Translations under genes and position numbers: made by a program
Shown here: piece after piece, positions 25,328 to 33,457 of the stretch
Layout: every line of letters begins with the position of its first letter
Numbering within the stretch: position 1 is the stretch's first letter
The notes under the pieces: model-generated
Told to the model about the DNA's origin: nothing
Seen by the model: the letters and a program-made list of their open reading frames with translations, nothing else
Database searches by the model: none
DNA from: Robertkochia sediminum
Lineage (GTDB): Bacteria; Bacteroidota; Bacteroidia; Flavobacteriales; Flavobacteriaceae
Direction: 5' to 3'
Length of the DNA stretch: 64,000 bases
Assembly (NCBI RefSeq): GCF_016786255.1
Contig: NZ_JADMKT010000062.1
Location: 248,001-312,000, forward strand

Positions 25328-25837
25328 ATGAAGTCTTCATTATTCTTATTCGCCGCCGCGCTTGTGTTGGCATTTACAGGTTGTAAATCGGAAACAAAGG
25401 AAAAGGAAACCTTCTCCTATGAGCAACCAAATACCTCATCTAAAAAAGCATCATCACAAAATGACGATGCATTAAAACCATCGCAGACCGTTGATCTTTC
25501 TACTAAAGGGATCGGCCCGGTAACGGAAGTTGTTCTTCCGGCAACCATAGATGCAGAAATGGCTGCCCGTGGCGAAAAGGTTTTTGTCAGAGCATGTACG
25601 GTTTGTCATACCACAGACAAGCGCATGGTTGGTCCTGCGATGAAGGGGATCACCAAAAAACGCACCCCGGAGTGGATCATGAATCTGATCATTAATCCGC
25701 AAAAAATGGCCATGGAAGATCCGTTAGCCAAAGCCTTGTTGGAAGAGTACAAGCAGGCCATCATGCCCAACCAGGGCATTACCGAAGCCCAGGCCAGAGA
25801 CATCCTGGAGTATTTCAGGCAGATCGATGGGGAGTAA
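25328..25837 (+). CDS. c-type cytochrome lipoprotein
   Basis: A 169-residue electron carrier. The lipobox ends at Cys19 (FTGC), so it is anchored to a membrane on the periplasmic side. A Ser/Gln-rich, low-complexity linker (about 25-62) leads to one class I cytochrome c domain with the haem site CTVCH at 90-94 and a likely axial Met at 146 in MPNQGIT, followed by the C-terminal helix ARDILEYFRQI. Such single-haem lipoproteins feed cytochrome oxidases or periplasmic dehydrogenases. The neighbours give no specific partner. The gene is divergent from the DUF6607 gene. Confidence 0.9.
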   Translation: MKSSLFLFAAALVLAFTGCKSETKEKETFSYEQPNTSSKKASSQNDDALKPSQTVDLSTKGIGPVTEVVLPATIDAEMAARGEKVFVRACTVCHTTDKRMVGPAMKGITKKRTPEWIMNLIINPQKMAMEDPLAKALLEEYKQAIMPNQGITEAQARDILEYFRQIDGE

Positions 25838-26246
25838 GGTCTTTTAACGTGAACCGAGAGTCGAGAGTCGCTCTTTTTACTTATTACCTATTACTTTTTA
25901 CCCCTGGTAAAACCTTTACTGCTTTACGCTCCGAAGCTTAAGCGTAGGAGCTCTTTACCCCTTTACCTTCATTCATGAGATTGCCACGCCCTGCTATCGC
26001 ATGGCTCGCAAAGACACGAGGATATCTTGCGTAGGAAGATTTTATCGAGAGGTGCTTCAGCAGTTGCTGTCATTTCCAATTTGTTCTCGATACACCGCCC
26101 CTTCAGGCCGGCACTCGAACTGACCCCTTTGTTACTCTTGTCACCCCTGTTACCCTTGTCACCTCTGTTACCCCTGTTACCTTTGTCACCTATCACCCTT
26201 TGTAACATTTCCGTCCCTCCATCGTCTTCTATAAAAACACATCAAC
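25838..26246. repeat. Repeat-rich spacer with nonamer array
   Basis: No convincing gene. It contains a CTCCGAAGCTT-type palindrome element (25922-25961), a GAGATTGCCACGCC element (25973-26014), a CTCGATAC-related element (26084-26125) and seven 9-base units of the type GTTACCCCT / GTCACCTTT (26131-26193). A minus-strand frame across the nonamers gives a collagen-like peptide but is judged to be an artefact of the 9-base period. Confidence 0.8.
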
Positions 26247-26711
26247 ATGAAAACAATAGTTATGACGCTTATGGCGCTTTTTATGGCCTCCTCTATGGTT
26301 GCCCAACAGCGTATTAAAGAAAAGGACGTTTTAGGAACGTGGAAATTCAAACTCGATCTTAAGGAGGCTATCGACGAAGAGTCGGAAGACATGGGCTTTT
26401 TTGAAGGAATGATCGCCAAAGCCGTTTCAGGAATGGCTCAGGATATTGTCAATGAAATGGACATCACCTTTAATTTTAAGCGCGATCATGTCGTACTCCT
26501 TACCATCAATAATATCGAAGAAGACAAAGAAGAAATTGAAGAACTCACCTGGCAGATCAACGACCGCGGATATGTTGTCATCGACGATATCGACAATGAC
26601 AATGTACAGGTAAACAACGACGGCTACTGGATCGTTCAGGGCGACAAACTTATTGCCTATGACGACGATGGCTCTGAAGAAACTAAAGTTTGGATGGAGC
26701 GCGCTAGATAG
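26247..26711 (+). CDS. Exported small beta-rich protein (lipocalin-like pattern)
   Basis: A 154-residue protein with a signal peptide MKTIVMTLMALFMASSMVAQ. The mature part starts with VLGTWKFKLDL, a G-x-W motif as in lipocalin-like proteins of Bacteroidota, and ends with strands GYVVIDDIDNDNVQV and GYWIVQGDKLIAYDDDG. It is highly acidic. A helical insert (about 40-70) precedes the main sheet. Not a close match to a named family. Terminated by a hairpin 28 bases after the stop. Probably a periplasmic protein of unknown role. Confidence 0.75.
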   Translation: MKTIVMTLMALFMASSMVAQQRIKEKDVLGTWKFKLDLKEAIDEESEDMGFFEGMIAKAVSGMAQDIVNEMDITFNFKRDHVVLLTINNIEEDKEEIEELTWQINDRGYVVIDDIDNDNVQVNNDGYWIVQGDKLIAYDDDGSEETKVWMERAR

Positions 26712-26739
26712 CCCCACCCCATAAACAAACTGACAAAAG

Positions 26740-26768
26740 ACCTCCCGCTCATCACGGGAGGTTTTTTT
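26740..26768 (+). terminator. Rho-independent terminator
   Basis: ACCTCCCG pairs with CGGGAGGT around the loop CTCATCA, followed by seven T residues. Confidence 0.92.
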
Positions 26769-26835
26769 GTATCCATCCCCTCGAATTTTCGTAAATTAGA
26801 TAGAAATAACTTCCTGATAACCAAAACGAAAAATC

Positions 26836-27015
26836 ATGACCAATTCCAAGAATGATAAAACCACCTGGGCTATTGGCGGCGGTGTCCTTACCGGGCTCGG
26901 CGCAGGCTTCTTTTTTCTGAGCTCCTCCCCCGCCCTTTATTTTGTAGGCTCCATTATCGCCGGTTTAGGTATCGGACTCATCATTACCTCCATCCTCTCG
27001 GTGATACAAAGGTAA
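26836..27015 (+). CDS. Small two-helix membrane protein (59 residues)
   Basis: A 59-codon frame starting with ATG: polar start MTNSKNDKTTW, then a glycine-rich first helix (AIGGGVLTGLGAGFFFL), a short turn with SSSPALY, and a second helix (VGSIIAGLGIGLIITSIL) with a VIQR end. The repeated Gly-x-x-x-Gly pattern indicates close helix packing. It lies after a terminator, so it has its own promoter or a read-through one. The sequence resembles small conserved inner-membrane proteins of Flavobacteriaceae, but no name was recognised. Confidence 0.65.
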   Translation: MTNSKNDKTTWAIGGGVLTGLGAGFFFLSSSPALYFVGSIIAGLGIGLIITSILSVIQR

Positions 27016-27064
27016 TCAGAATAGCACTCTATTCCTTAAAGCAAACACAACTGCATAAAAAAAG

Positions 27065-27090
27065 AACCCCCTCCTGAACAGGAAGGGGTT
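27065..27090 (-). terminator. Terminator of the TonB receptor gene
   Basis: AACCCC(C)TCCTG pairs with (C)AGGAAGGGGTT, with a T-rich run on the minus strand side. It can serve both strands. Confidence 0.8.
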
Positions 27091-27127
27091 GCATTCTTAA
27101 ACTCCTATGTAGGCTTCCGGATTTCCT

Positions 27128-29485
27128 CTAAAAATCTACCACGATCCCGATACTCGGAATGGGTTGCCCTGTATCGCTATCCAGGGCCACCAGGGAGCGG
27201 GGCTCTACGATGCTTCCATCAGGGTTCCTGTTCAATCCGTATTCTGTAGGTTGGGGAATATTTTGCCCCAATACGTTCTGGGCTTCAAAGAATACGTTCA
27301 GGGCGAACTTTTTCAGGTTCCATTTCTTATCGATACGGATATCCAACTGACTGAAATTCGCTAGTTTTTCTTCCCCTAAACGATCGTAATCCAGTACCAC
27401 TTCCGGGTAACGCTCCAGGGTAGCTTCTACATCGGTAGGCACGAATGGCGTTCTTCCCGCAAAGCGGTAGCGGGAACTGAACTCCCAGTTGCGTCCAAAC
27501 TTATAGCCTCCGGTGAAGGATATCAGGTGACGGCTGTCCCATACCGATGGCAGGTATTCATCACTATCCAATCCGGTAAATTCACTAAAGAACCAGGTAT
27601 AGGCAAAGATGCCATAGAAATTATCGGTGAGTTTTTGCTGGAACTGCAATTCGGCACCATAGCTTCTCCCTTGTCCGTTAGTCACCACATCTTCACTCCC
27701 CAAAACTTCGAATCCGCCCCCCTTATTGGCCAGGGAAACCCCATCGACCACAGAGACCGGGTAATCGTCATAGCGCTTGTAGAAGCCTTCAACCGAAATG
27801 GTAGCCGACGGACTAAAATAGTGCTCAACACCAAGCACGTAGTGATCACTCAGGGTATAATCCACGTCCTTGTTCAGCAGGTTTCCGGTATTGTCGCGGA
27901 AGCCAAGGATGGTATATGGAGGGATCTTGTAATAGCGCCCGAGGGAACCGTTAAGCCTCCAGTTCTTCACGAACTCATAAGAGAGGGCCAGGCGCGGGGA
28001 AAAGGTCGAGAGCAGGTCGTCGTTCTCCGTAAACGTATCGTCGTCCATACGGAAGCCAAAAGACACATCCAGCTTATCGTTGAAAAAGGATTTGGTGAGG
28101 TTGGAGAAGAGTCCGTATTTAAAGAAGTTAATGTTGGTATCGAATTGCAATCCGCCATTCACATCGATGGTCGAATTCTCGTAATCGGAGAACTGCGCAT
28201 TGAAACCACTGGTCAGTTTCCATCCATTAAAAAAGTTGGTCATGGCATAGCGCAGCTTGGTTTCTGACTCTACAGCGTCGTTGTTAAAGAGCACCCCTTC
28301 TTCATTCTCAGAATCCTCATAACGGGTAAATTCATTGTTGAGCACGTTATTGCTCAGGGTGGTTTCCATGAAACCTGTACCGTCCTTGAAGCGCTTCCTC
28401 CATGTTACCCCGATGGCATTGGTACGCTGGTTGATAAACGGCGCCTGCTCCAGGGCAGCCTGCTGATTCTCATCGAATTCTTCAGGGGCTTCCAGGGTAA
28501 AATCGTCAATAGATCCGAGTCCGATGAAACTGATCTCGTTATAGGCATCGATCTTATGGTTCACCTTGTACTGGTAATCCCAGTAGCTGGGACGGAAAGG
28601 CAATCCGATCACGCTGAAGAGGAACTGCAGGTAGCTGCGACGTACCGAAGCGAGGAAGGTCGTTTTGGACTCATCATTGTTGCCCTTGAACAGTGGCCCT
28701 TCGAAGGTAAGGGCGGCCTCACTGGCACTCACACGGAAGTTCCCCCGGAACTGACGGGCGTTTCCGTTGCGCTGGCGGAATTGTAAAACTCCGGACAGCG
28801 GATTGTCGTACCGTGCACCAAAGGCCGAAGTAGACAGGGTTACATCTTCAATAAAAGAGACGTTAACCATCCCAACGGGTCCGCCCGCACTTCCCTGGGT
28901 TGAAAAGTGGTTGATGTTGGGAATTTCCATTCCGTCAAGGTAGTACACCGTTTCATTGGGCGCACCCCCGCGAATGATCAAGTCGTTTCGGAATCCGCCG
29001 ATCGAGGGTGATACTCCGGGGAGCGACTGGGCTACCTGCACCACATCGTTATTACTCCCGGGATAAGTGGCGATCTCTACGGCCGAAAGCGATTTGGTAG
29101 AGAGGGGTGTTTCCTTGGGGCGGCTAATACGGTTGGTTTCGGTAACCACCACCTCATCGAGCACTTCGGTATCTTCTTCAAGGGTGAAGTTGTAATCGGG
29201 AGTTCCCACCGATCGCACGAGGATGTTGAATTTGGTTTGGGTTTTGAAGCCGATATAGCTCGCGATCAGGTTATAGGACCCGGGGCTTACGTTCTTGATC
29301 ACGTACTTCCCGTCCATATCGGTCTGGGCACCTTGCTGTGTGCCTTCGAGAAATACGGAAGCCCCGGGAATGGGTTCCCCAAGCTTATCGGTAACCGTAC
29401 CGTAAATATTAGTCTCCACCTGGGCCATGGTGAGCTGAAAGGCCAGGAGGGTAAGGATGAATGCAAAGAATCTTTGAATTGCCAT
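27128..29485 (-). CDS. TonB-dependent receptor with carboxypeptidase-like N-terminal domain
   Basis: A 785-residue outer-membrane transporter. The start at 29485 (MAIQRFF) gives a signal peptide ending at TMAQ; a start at 29533 would place 16 polar residues before it. The N-terminal carboxypeptidase-regulatory-like domain (about 23-105) contains DKLGEPIPGASVFLEG. The plug domain contains LDEVVVTETNR (TonB-box-like), RNDLIIRGGAPNETVYYLDG, and the rest is the beta barrel ending in SIGIVVDF with a terminal Phe. No iron or vitamin signature; substrate not known. A perfect -7 box (TATTTTTG) lies at 29515-29522, about 30 bases before the start. Confidence 0.92.
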   Translation of the reverse strand: MAIQRFFAFILTLLAFQLTMAQVETNIYGTVTDKLGEPIPGASVFLEGTQQGAQTDMDGKYVIKNVSPGSYNLIASYIGFKTQTKFNILVRSVGTPDYNFTLEEDTEVLDEVVVTETNRISRPKETPLSTKSLSAVEIATYPGSNNDVVQVAQSLPGVSPSIGGFRNDLIIRGGAPNETVYYLDGMEIPNINHFSTQGSAGGPVGMVNVSFIEDVTLSTSAFGARYDNPLSGVLQFRQRNGNARQFRGNFRVSASEAALTFEGPLFKGNNDESKTTFLASVRRSYLQFLFSVIGLPFRPSYWDYQYKVNHKIDAYNEISFIGLGSIDDFTLEAPEEFDENQQAALEQAPFINQRTNAIGVTWRKRFKDGTGFMETTLSNNVLNNEFTRYEDSENEEGVLFNNDAVESETKLRYAMTNFFNGWKLTSGFNAQFSDYENSTIDVNGGLQFDTNINFFKYGLFSNLTKSFFNDKLDVSFGFRMDDDTFTENDDLLSTFSPRLALSYEFVKNWRLNGSLGRYYKIPPYTILGFRDNTGNLLNKDVDYTLSDHYVLGVEHYFSPSATISVEGFYKRYDDYPVSVVDGVSLANKGGGFEVLGSEDVVTNGQGRSYGAELQFQQKLTDNFYGIFAYTWFFSEFTGLDSDEYLPSVWDSRHLISFTGGYKFGRNWEFSSRYRFAGRTPFVPTDVEATLERYPEVVLDYDRLGEEKLANFSQLDIRIDKKWNLKKFALNVFFEAQNVLGQNIPQPTEYGLNRNPDGSIVEPRSLVALDSDTGQPIPSIGIVVDF

Positions 29486-29514
29486 TACATGTAAAGGGTT
29501 AAATATTTTTGTTT

Positions 29515-29522
29515 CAAAAATA
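29515..29522 (-). promoter_or_regulatory. -7 box of the TonB receptor gene
   Basis: TATTTTTG on the minus strand matches the Bacteroidota -7 consensus TAnnTTTG at all fixed positions, 29 bases before the start codon. Confidence 0.6.
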
Positions 29523-29792
29523 CGCCGCATCACTTAAACAATATTCTTTATTCATAGGTATTCTTTATACGGTTATAAATGCAGGTGTAAAGAGCTTAGG
29601 GTGAAGGGGGTGTTGACGGGGTTTAAGAAAATTTTAAAACGGGAAAAATCATCCCCTGGTCCTCCCGATACCGCGGACGTCCTCGTTAGTGGGGAATGCA
29701 AGTGAAGATATATATGCCTTGGTTAGCCCGCTGCGCTTCAGAAAAATGTTTTTAAGCGATTAAGGACATTCTTTTTTTTTGAGTAAAAAATC

Positions 29793-29800
29793 TATATTTG
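29793..29800 (+). promoter_or_regulatory. -7 box upstream of the outer-membrane protein pair
   Basis: TATATTTG matches the Bacteroidota -7 consensus. It would start transcription near 29805 and leave a leader of about 140 bases with an AGGCTT/AAGCCT inverted repeat. The remainder of the 29486-29942 spacer has no gene. Confidence 0.55.
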
Positions 29801-29942
29801 AATCTTTGAGGTAAAAATCCCACGAGATATTGCCATTATAGCCCTTCCCAGGCTTATTGCAGATCTTCATTTAAAAGCCTGCAGAGGCATTCGATCTTAG
29901 GAGGAAAAGAAATCGTTGAATCCGATCATAAAGAATATAGAC

Positions 29943-30500
29943 ATGAAGTCCCCAATATTAAGCATCGTATCTACTATAATTTTAATGGCTTTTTTCCAGA
30001 ATGGATCAGCCCAAAATTCAGCGTCTCACACTTCCCTGGAGAACGTTTGGAGAGTTAAGTTCATTAATCCGGGTGTTGAGTATGAGCTTCCCGCAGGCAA
30101 TACCACTTCCTTTATTTTTAATGCCGGAATTGGATATGGGGGCAGTTACCCGGAATTAGGGCGCGGCTCCGGATTTCAATATGTTATTGCTCCCTTCATT
30201 GATATAGAGTTCAGAAAATATTACAATCGGGAAAAGCAATTTTCAAAAGGCAGATCAGTACACTACAATTCGGGGAATTTCGTGTCTTTCAGAGCTGTCG
30301 GAAACGGATGGGCCATTGCTGAAAATGTGAATAGAAAAGATGATCTCGATTTTGCAATAGGGCCTACCTGGGGCCTGCAAAGAAACTTTAATAAATTACA
30401 TTTCCTCATGAATCTTGGGCCAACATATTATTTCAATACCATAGGCAACTCCGGGTTTTATCCCTTAATGCTCCAACTAAATTTCGGCCTGAATCTTTAG
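29943..30500 (+). CDS. Exported beta-barrel-like protein
   Basis: A 185-residue protein with a signal peptide (MKSPILSIVSTIILMAFFQNGSAQ). An in-frame TTG at 29916 is preceded by an AGGAGG at 29899-29904 with 11-base spacing and would add nine residues, so it is a real alternative. The mature part alternates hydrophobic and polar residues in a way typical of outer-membrane strands (FIFNAGIGYGGSYPELG, IAPFIDIEFRKYYN, FVSFRAVGNGW, LDFAIGPTWGLQR) and ends in LQLNFGLNL, a closing strand. Not assigned to a named family. The next gene begins close after it and has a similar character; the two probably arose as a pair. Confidence 0.72.
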   Translation: MKSPILSIVSTIILMAFFQNGSAQNSASHTSLENVWRVKFINPGVEYELPAGNTTSFIFNAGIGYGGSYPELGRGSGFQYVIAPFIDIEFRKYYNREKQFSKGRSVHYNSGNFVSFRAVGNGWAIAENVNRKDDLDFAIGPTWGLQRNFNKLHFLMNLGPTYYFNTIGNSGFYPLMLQLNFGLNL

Positions 30501-30537
30501 ATCTGCTAAAAATACAAGAAAAGGAAAGTTACTGCAG

Positions 30538-31158
30538 GTGCTCTTATCTGCGGCTTTTTTTATTGTTCTCCATGCTGAAGCCCAAACCCCACGCCCTTTC
30601 GCTAAACTGAACGGCTTCATCAGTAAAGAGCTCAATAACAATTTTTATCCGCAGATCGATCTGGGCCTGGAATTGTTCAGCATCCCGTTCTTTGCCCCTG
30701 AGGTTTCCTATTCCTATTTCGCAGCGCAAACCGATGAGATCGTCATTTTAACAAGCCCCAACCCATCCCGCATACAGATCAATTCCTGGGTTAAAGGCAG
30801 CCTGATCACCCTGACACCTAAAATAGCGATCCCTTTAGAGGAGTGGACACTATACTTTCTGCCGAATTATTCTTTTGGAAAAGCTACGGCCGATTCACGA
30901 AGGGAATCTTTGGTGAATGATGACGTCAATTTTGAAAGGGTTACCTATGCTGAACGTGTGCGTTTCTTCAGTTTTGGAGTGGGATTTGAGAAAGACCTAA
31001 CAGAGAAGATCAGTTGGGGAGGACAGCTCATGTACACCCAAAACAATTCCGGAAGGATCCTGGAGAACATTGAGTTTAATGATCCTGAATTAGGATTAAA
31101 GGGTATTAATCTGGAAACTATCGGTTTTGGCGTAGTTGTCTATTACGACCTTTTTTGA
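30538..31158 (+). CDS. Exported beta-barrel-like protein with unclear start
   Basis: At least 206 residues from a GTG at 30538. The frame stays open upstream to 30493, and the extra codons read AKNTRKGKLLQ, just the positive n-region a signal peptide needs before LLSAAFFIVLHAEAQ; but no ATG, GTG or TTG lies there. Either GTG is the start of a poorly charged signal, or a non-standard start is used, or an ATG was lost. The mature part is strand-rich (FYPQIDLGLELFSIP, LEEWTLYFLPNYSFG, FFSFGVGFEKDL, GGQLMYTQN) and ends in GFGVVVYYDLF with a terminal Phe, as in outer-membrane barrels. Confidence 0.65.
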   Translation: MLLSAAFFIVLHAEAQTPRPFAKLNGFISKELNNNFYPQIDLGLELFSIPFFAPEVSYSYFAAQTDEIVILTSPNPSRIQINSWVKGSLITLTPKIAIPLEEWTLYFLPNYSFGKATADSRRESLVNDDVNFERVTYAERVRFFSFGVGFEKDLTEKISWGGQLMYTQNNSGRILENIEFNDPELGLKGINLETIGFGVVVYYDLF

Positions 31159-31641
31159 TCTATTGGGTTAGCTCGCTGCGCCCTTCGTAGCTGAAGCGAA
31201 GAAGGGCTGCGATCGCTGGGCCAGGGGACCGAGCGTTAAGAAAATAGCCTGTGGCTGTTTTTAGCGAAGGGGCCAGCCGGCGCGCTGGCGGAGTGAAAAT
31301 GTTAACCCATGCCCTTTTACTGTATAATACATCAAAGTGTGGCTCCTTCCCCTGTCGGGGAAGGTGGCATTGCAAAGTAAAGACGGAAGGGGGGGGAATA
31401 CGATCCAAAGCTCACTGGGTGTTTCACCTGGGTTAGCTCGCTGCGCCCTTCGTAGCTGAAGCGAAGAAGGGCTGCGGTCGCTGGGCCAGGGGTTCCCGCT
31501 CCTGAAAATGTTAAACCCACGCCCTGCTTCGCAGCGCTAGTTTTTTTATTACTCTTACACTCTCCAAAAGCAAGCTTTTTGTCCGTTTCAGAGCAATAAA
31601 AAAACCCCCACTCCATTCAGAGTGAGGGTTTACGCTTTAAG
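31159..31641. repeat. Repeat cluster with two 63-base direct repeats
   Basis: No gene is supported. Two copies of a 63-base unit at 31165-31227 and 31430-31492 differ at one base and hold the palindrome CCCTTCGTAGC...GCGAAGAAGGG. Each is followed by a diverged copy of AAAATGTTAACCCATGCCC. Between them lies a perfect 8-base hairpin (CCTTCCCC, TGTC, GGGGAAGG, 31345-31364). Confidence 0.85.
31602..31631 (-). terminator. Terminator of the tRNA gene
   Basis: On the minus strand AAACCCTCACTC pairs with GAGTGGGGGTTT (one mismatch) and is followed by a run of T residues, directly after the tRNA. Confidence 0.85.
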
Positions 31642-31715
31642 TGGTCCCACCTGGGCTCGAACCAGGGACCACCTGATTATGAGTCAGGTGCTCTAACCAA
31701 CTGAGCTATAGGACC
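31642..31715 (-). tRNA. tRNA with CAU anticodon (Met or Ile2)
   Basis: A full cloverleaf of 74 bases without an encoded CCA. The acceptor arms GGTCCTA/TGGGACC pair fully (one G-T), the D arm contains AGCTCAGTTGGTTAGAGC, the anticodon arm CCTGA/TCAGG encloses CTCATAA, and the T loop is GTTCGAG. The CAU anticodon fits elongator tRNA-Met or the lysidine-modified tRNA-Ile that reads AUA; the sequence near the anticodon is compatible with both, and the choice depends on identity elements that were not tested. It is not an initiator tRNA, since the anticodon stem lacks three G-C pairs. Confidence 0.93.
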
Positions 31716-31892
31716 AATTCTTTTACGGGAAAAGAATTTTATTTTTGGTTATTCGCTTTCTTACAGAACGTCTTTCAGATTCGCACTTTCAAAGTACACA
31801 TTTAATCTGAAAATCGGAGTGCAATATTACTACTAATTCTGCAACAGTGCAAACCTTTTACTCCTCAAATTAGGAGGGACAAGGCTTCACGC

Positions 31893-32297
31893 TTATTCTT
31901 CGATATCCTGACAAAGCTCGACCAGAACGCCATTCGTGTTCTTAGGGTGTAAGAAGGCTACCCACTTATTATCTGCTCCTCGTTTTGGGGTTTCATTCAA
32001 TACGATGAAGCCCTCCCCTTTCAGGCGTTCGATCTCCTTATGGATATCGCTAACAGCAAATGCAATATGGTGGATCCCCTCCCCTTTCTTTTCAATGAAT
32101 TTAGCTATAGGACTATCTTCTTTTGTGGCTTCCAGTAATTCGATCTTGCTCTCTCCCATTTCAAAGAAAGAGGTCTTTACCCCTTCTGATGCGACTTCTT
32201 CTTCTTTATATGGGGCAACGCCAAGGAGTTTGGAAAACAATTCGTTCGAGGCAGTAAGGTCCTTTACCGCAATGCCTAAGTGCTCTATTTTATGCAT
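31893..32297 (-). CDS. mce: Methylmalonyl-CoA epimerase
   Basis: A 134-residue protein of the vicinal-oxygen-chelate fold that interconverts (R)- and (S)-methylmalonyl-CoA, linking propionyl-CoA and succinyl-CoA metabolism in the cytoplasm. Conserved: KIEHLGIAVKDL (metal His near the N terminus), SKIELLEAT, EGIHHIAFAVSDI (metal His), and NGVLVELCQ (metal Glu). Length is typical. It is a single gene; the mutase is not in the window. Downstream lies the tRNA on the same strand, 177 bases away. Confidence 0.93.
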   Translation of the reverse strand: MHKIEHLGIAVKDLTASNELFSKLLGVAPYKEEEVASEGVKTSFFEMGESKIELLEATKEDSPIAKFIEKKGEGIHHIAFAVSDIHKEIERLKGEGFIVLNETPKRGADNKWVAFLHPKNTNGVLVELCQDIEE

Positions 32298-32417
32298 ATC
32301 TGATGGTTCTTTATTTAAAGATTTCCTAAGTTTATAAGACGGAAATAATTGTAGTATGAAGGTACGATTTACCCCCTGAAACCTCCAACCTGTTTTTAAT
32401 AAAATTAAAGATCTACG

Positions 32418-32849
32418 ATGACCAGATCCGAATTCATCACGGCCTGCGAACGGTTAAATGTGAACATGCTGGAACCTTTGATCGAAGACCACGAGGAGTT
32501 CTGTGGTATGCCTAAATGGGAATTCCTGGCTTACCTCCGTGACCTATTTGCCGAACTGGACGATCAGGAAGTGGGTTCACTGAAAGCAGTGGAGCAGTTC
32601 TGTAGGGTCTGTCATCCCAAAATGGAGATCCTGGAATTTTACGAATTTACCCATGCATCCGAATACTGGCGATATCACAGGCGACTGGATGATAAGCGGG
32701 TCGTGATCCCTAAATTTGCCTTTGCCATAACCCGTAATACGAAAAACCATTTTGATATCGAACGATGCTTTAATTCCAGCGGATTTAAAGGACCCGGATC
32801 CTTTAAAGGTAAAATGGAACTCCTTAAGCTGATCCAGAAGAAAGTGTAA
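32418..32849 (+). CDS. Hypothetical cytoplasmic protein
   Basis: A 143-residue soluble protein without signal or membrane segments. The N-terminal half is helical with MTRSEFITACERLNVNMLEPLIEDHEEFCG and YLRDLFAELDDQEVGSL; the middle has a short CRVCHPK motif with two Cys and one His near a separate FYEFTHASEYWRYH, which could bind a metal but with too few ligands to be sure. The C-terminal half (RVVIPKFAFAITRN, FDIERCFNSSGF) is strand-rich. Not matched to a named family. It is flanked by non-coding sequence on both sides. Confidence 0.7.
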   Translation: MTRSEFITACERLNVNMLEPLIEDHEEFCGMPKWEFLAYLRDLFAELDDQEVGSLKAVEQFCRVCHPKMEILEFYEFTHASEYWRYHRRLDDKRVVIPKFAFAITRNTKNHFDIERCFNSSGFKGPGSFKGKMELLKLIQKKV

Positions 32850-33061
32850 TTGTCGATAGCCCGGATATTTCTTTATCACTTCATCATCCAACATAGCTTT
32901 AGCGAAGGTGGACATCACCTTATAATCCCTTCACTGTCCGGGCAGATCGCTTCGTCACTTCCCTACTCGCGAAGACAGCATAACTGTCTAACTCCCCCCC
33001 AAATAACCTCATAACCTTATAACTTCGTAACCTCGTAACTTTATTTCGTACTTTTGCATTT
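32850..33061. repeat. Octamer array and palindrome element upstream of rbfA
   Basis: An AGCTTTAGCGAAGGTGG element lies at 32894-32919. Five units of eight bases (TAACCTCA, TAACCTTA, TAACTTCG, TAACCTCG, TAACTTTA) run from 33004 to 33043, directly before the rbfA -7 box. Confidence 0.8.
33049..33056 (+). promoter_or_regulatory. -7 box of rbfA
   Basis: TACTTTTG matches TAnnTTTG and ends six bases before the ATG, so transcription would start at or next to the start codon (leaderless or nearly so). Confidence 0.65.
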
Positions 33062-33454
33062 ATGGAGACGAACAGACAGAAGAAGATCGCGGGGGTTTTA
33101 CGGAAAGACCTGGCCGATATATTGCAGAGAGCAGCCCAGGGGGGCGGACTCACAAACACCCTGATCAGTGTGACCAAGGTAAAGGTGACCACCGACCTTT
33201 CAATTGCTAAGGTATATATTAGCTTTTTCCCGCCGGAGAAAGGAAAGGAGCTCCTGGACGGTATCCGTTCCAATCAGCCACTTATCAAGCACGACCTGGC
33301 ACAGCGTACAAAGAACCAACTGCGCAGGGTTCCGGAACTGGAATTTTTTATTGACGACTCCCTGGAGTACATCAACAAGATCGAGCGCTCCCTGAAAGGA
33401 GATGACAACCCCATTGATAACCCTGACCTATTAGACAAAAGACAGCGTTCCTAA
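33062..33454 (+). CDS. rbfA: Ribosome-binding factor A
   Basis: A 130-residue KH-fold protein that helps mature the 30S subunit and binds the 5' end of 16S rRNA in the cytoplasm. Typical features: KIAGVLRKDLADILQRA at the N terminus, ISVTKVKVTTDLSIAKVYISFF in the middle, and RTKNQLRRVPELEFFIDDSLEYINKI near the end, followed by a polar C-terminal tail. The next gene, a Lol-type permease, begins three bases after the stop, so they share a transcript. The leader is very short according to the -7 box. Confidence 0.95.
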   Translation: METNRQKKIAGVLRKDLADILQRAAQGGGLTNTLISVTKVKVTTDLSIAKVYISFFPPEKGKELLDGIRSNQPLIKHDLAQRTKNQLRRVPELEFFIDDSLEYINKIERSLKGDDNPIDNPDLLDKRQRS

Positions 33455-33457
33455 GCA

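Noticed and set aside
25969-26208. Minus-strand frame with collagen-like Gly-x-y repeats (GDKGNRGDK type)
   Set aside because: The repeat arises from a 9-base tandem array (three codons per unit). The same array occurs at 34753-34788 without such a frame, and the flanks are dispersed repeats.
31159-31616. Minus-strand frames across the 63-base repeats
   Set aside because: Both frames read nearly the same PGPA(I/T)AALLRFSYEG peptide because they translate the two repeat copies; no other coding evidence.
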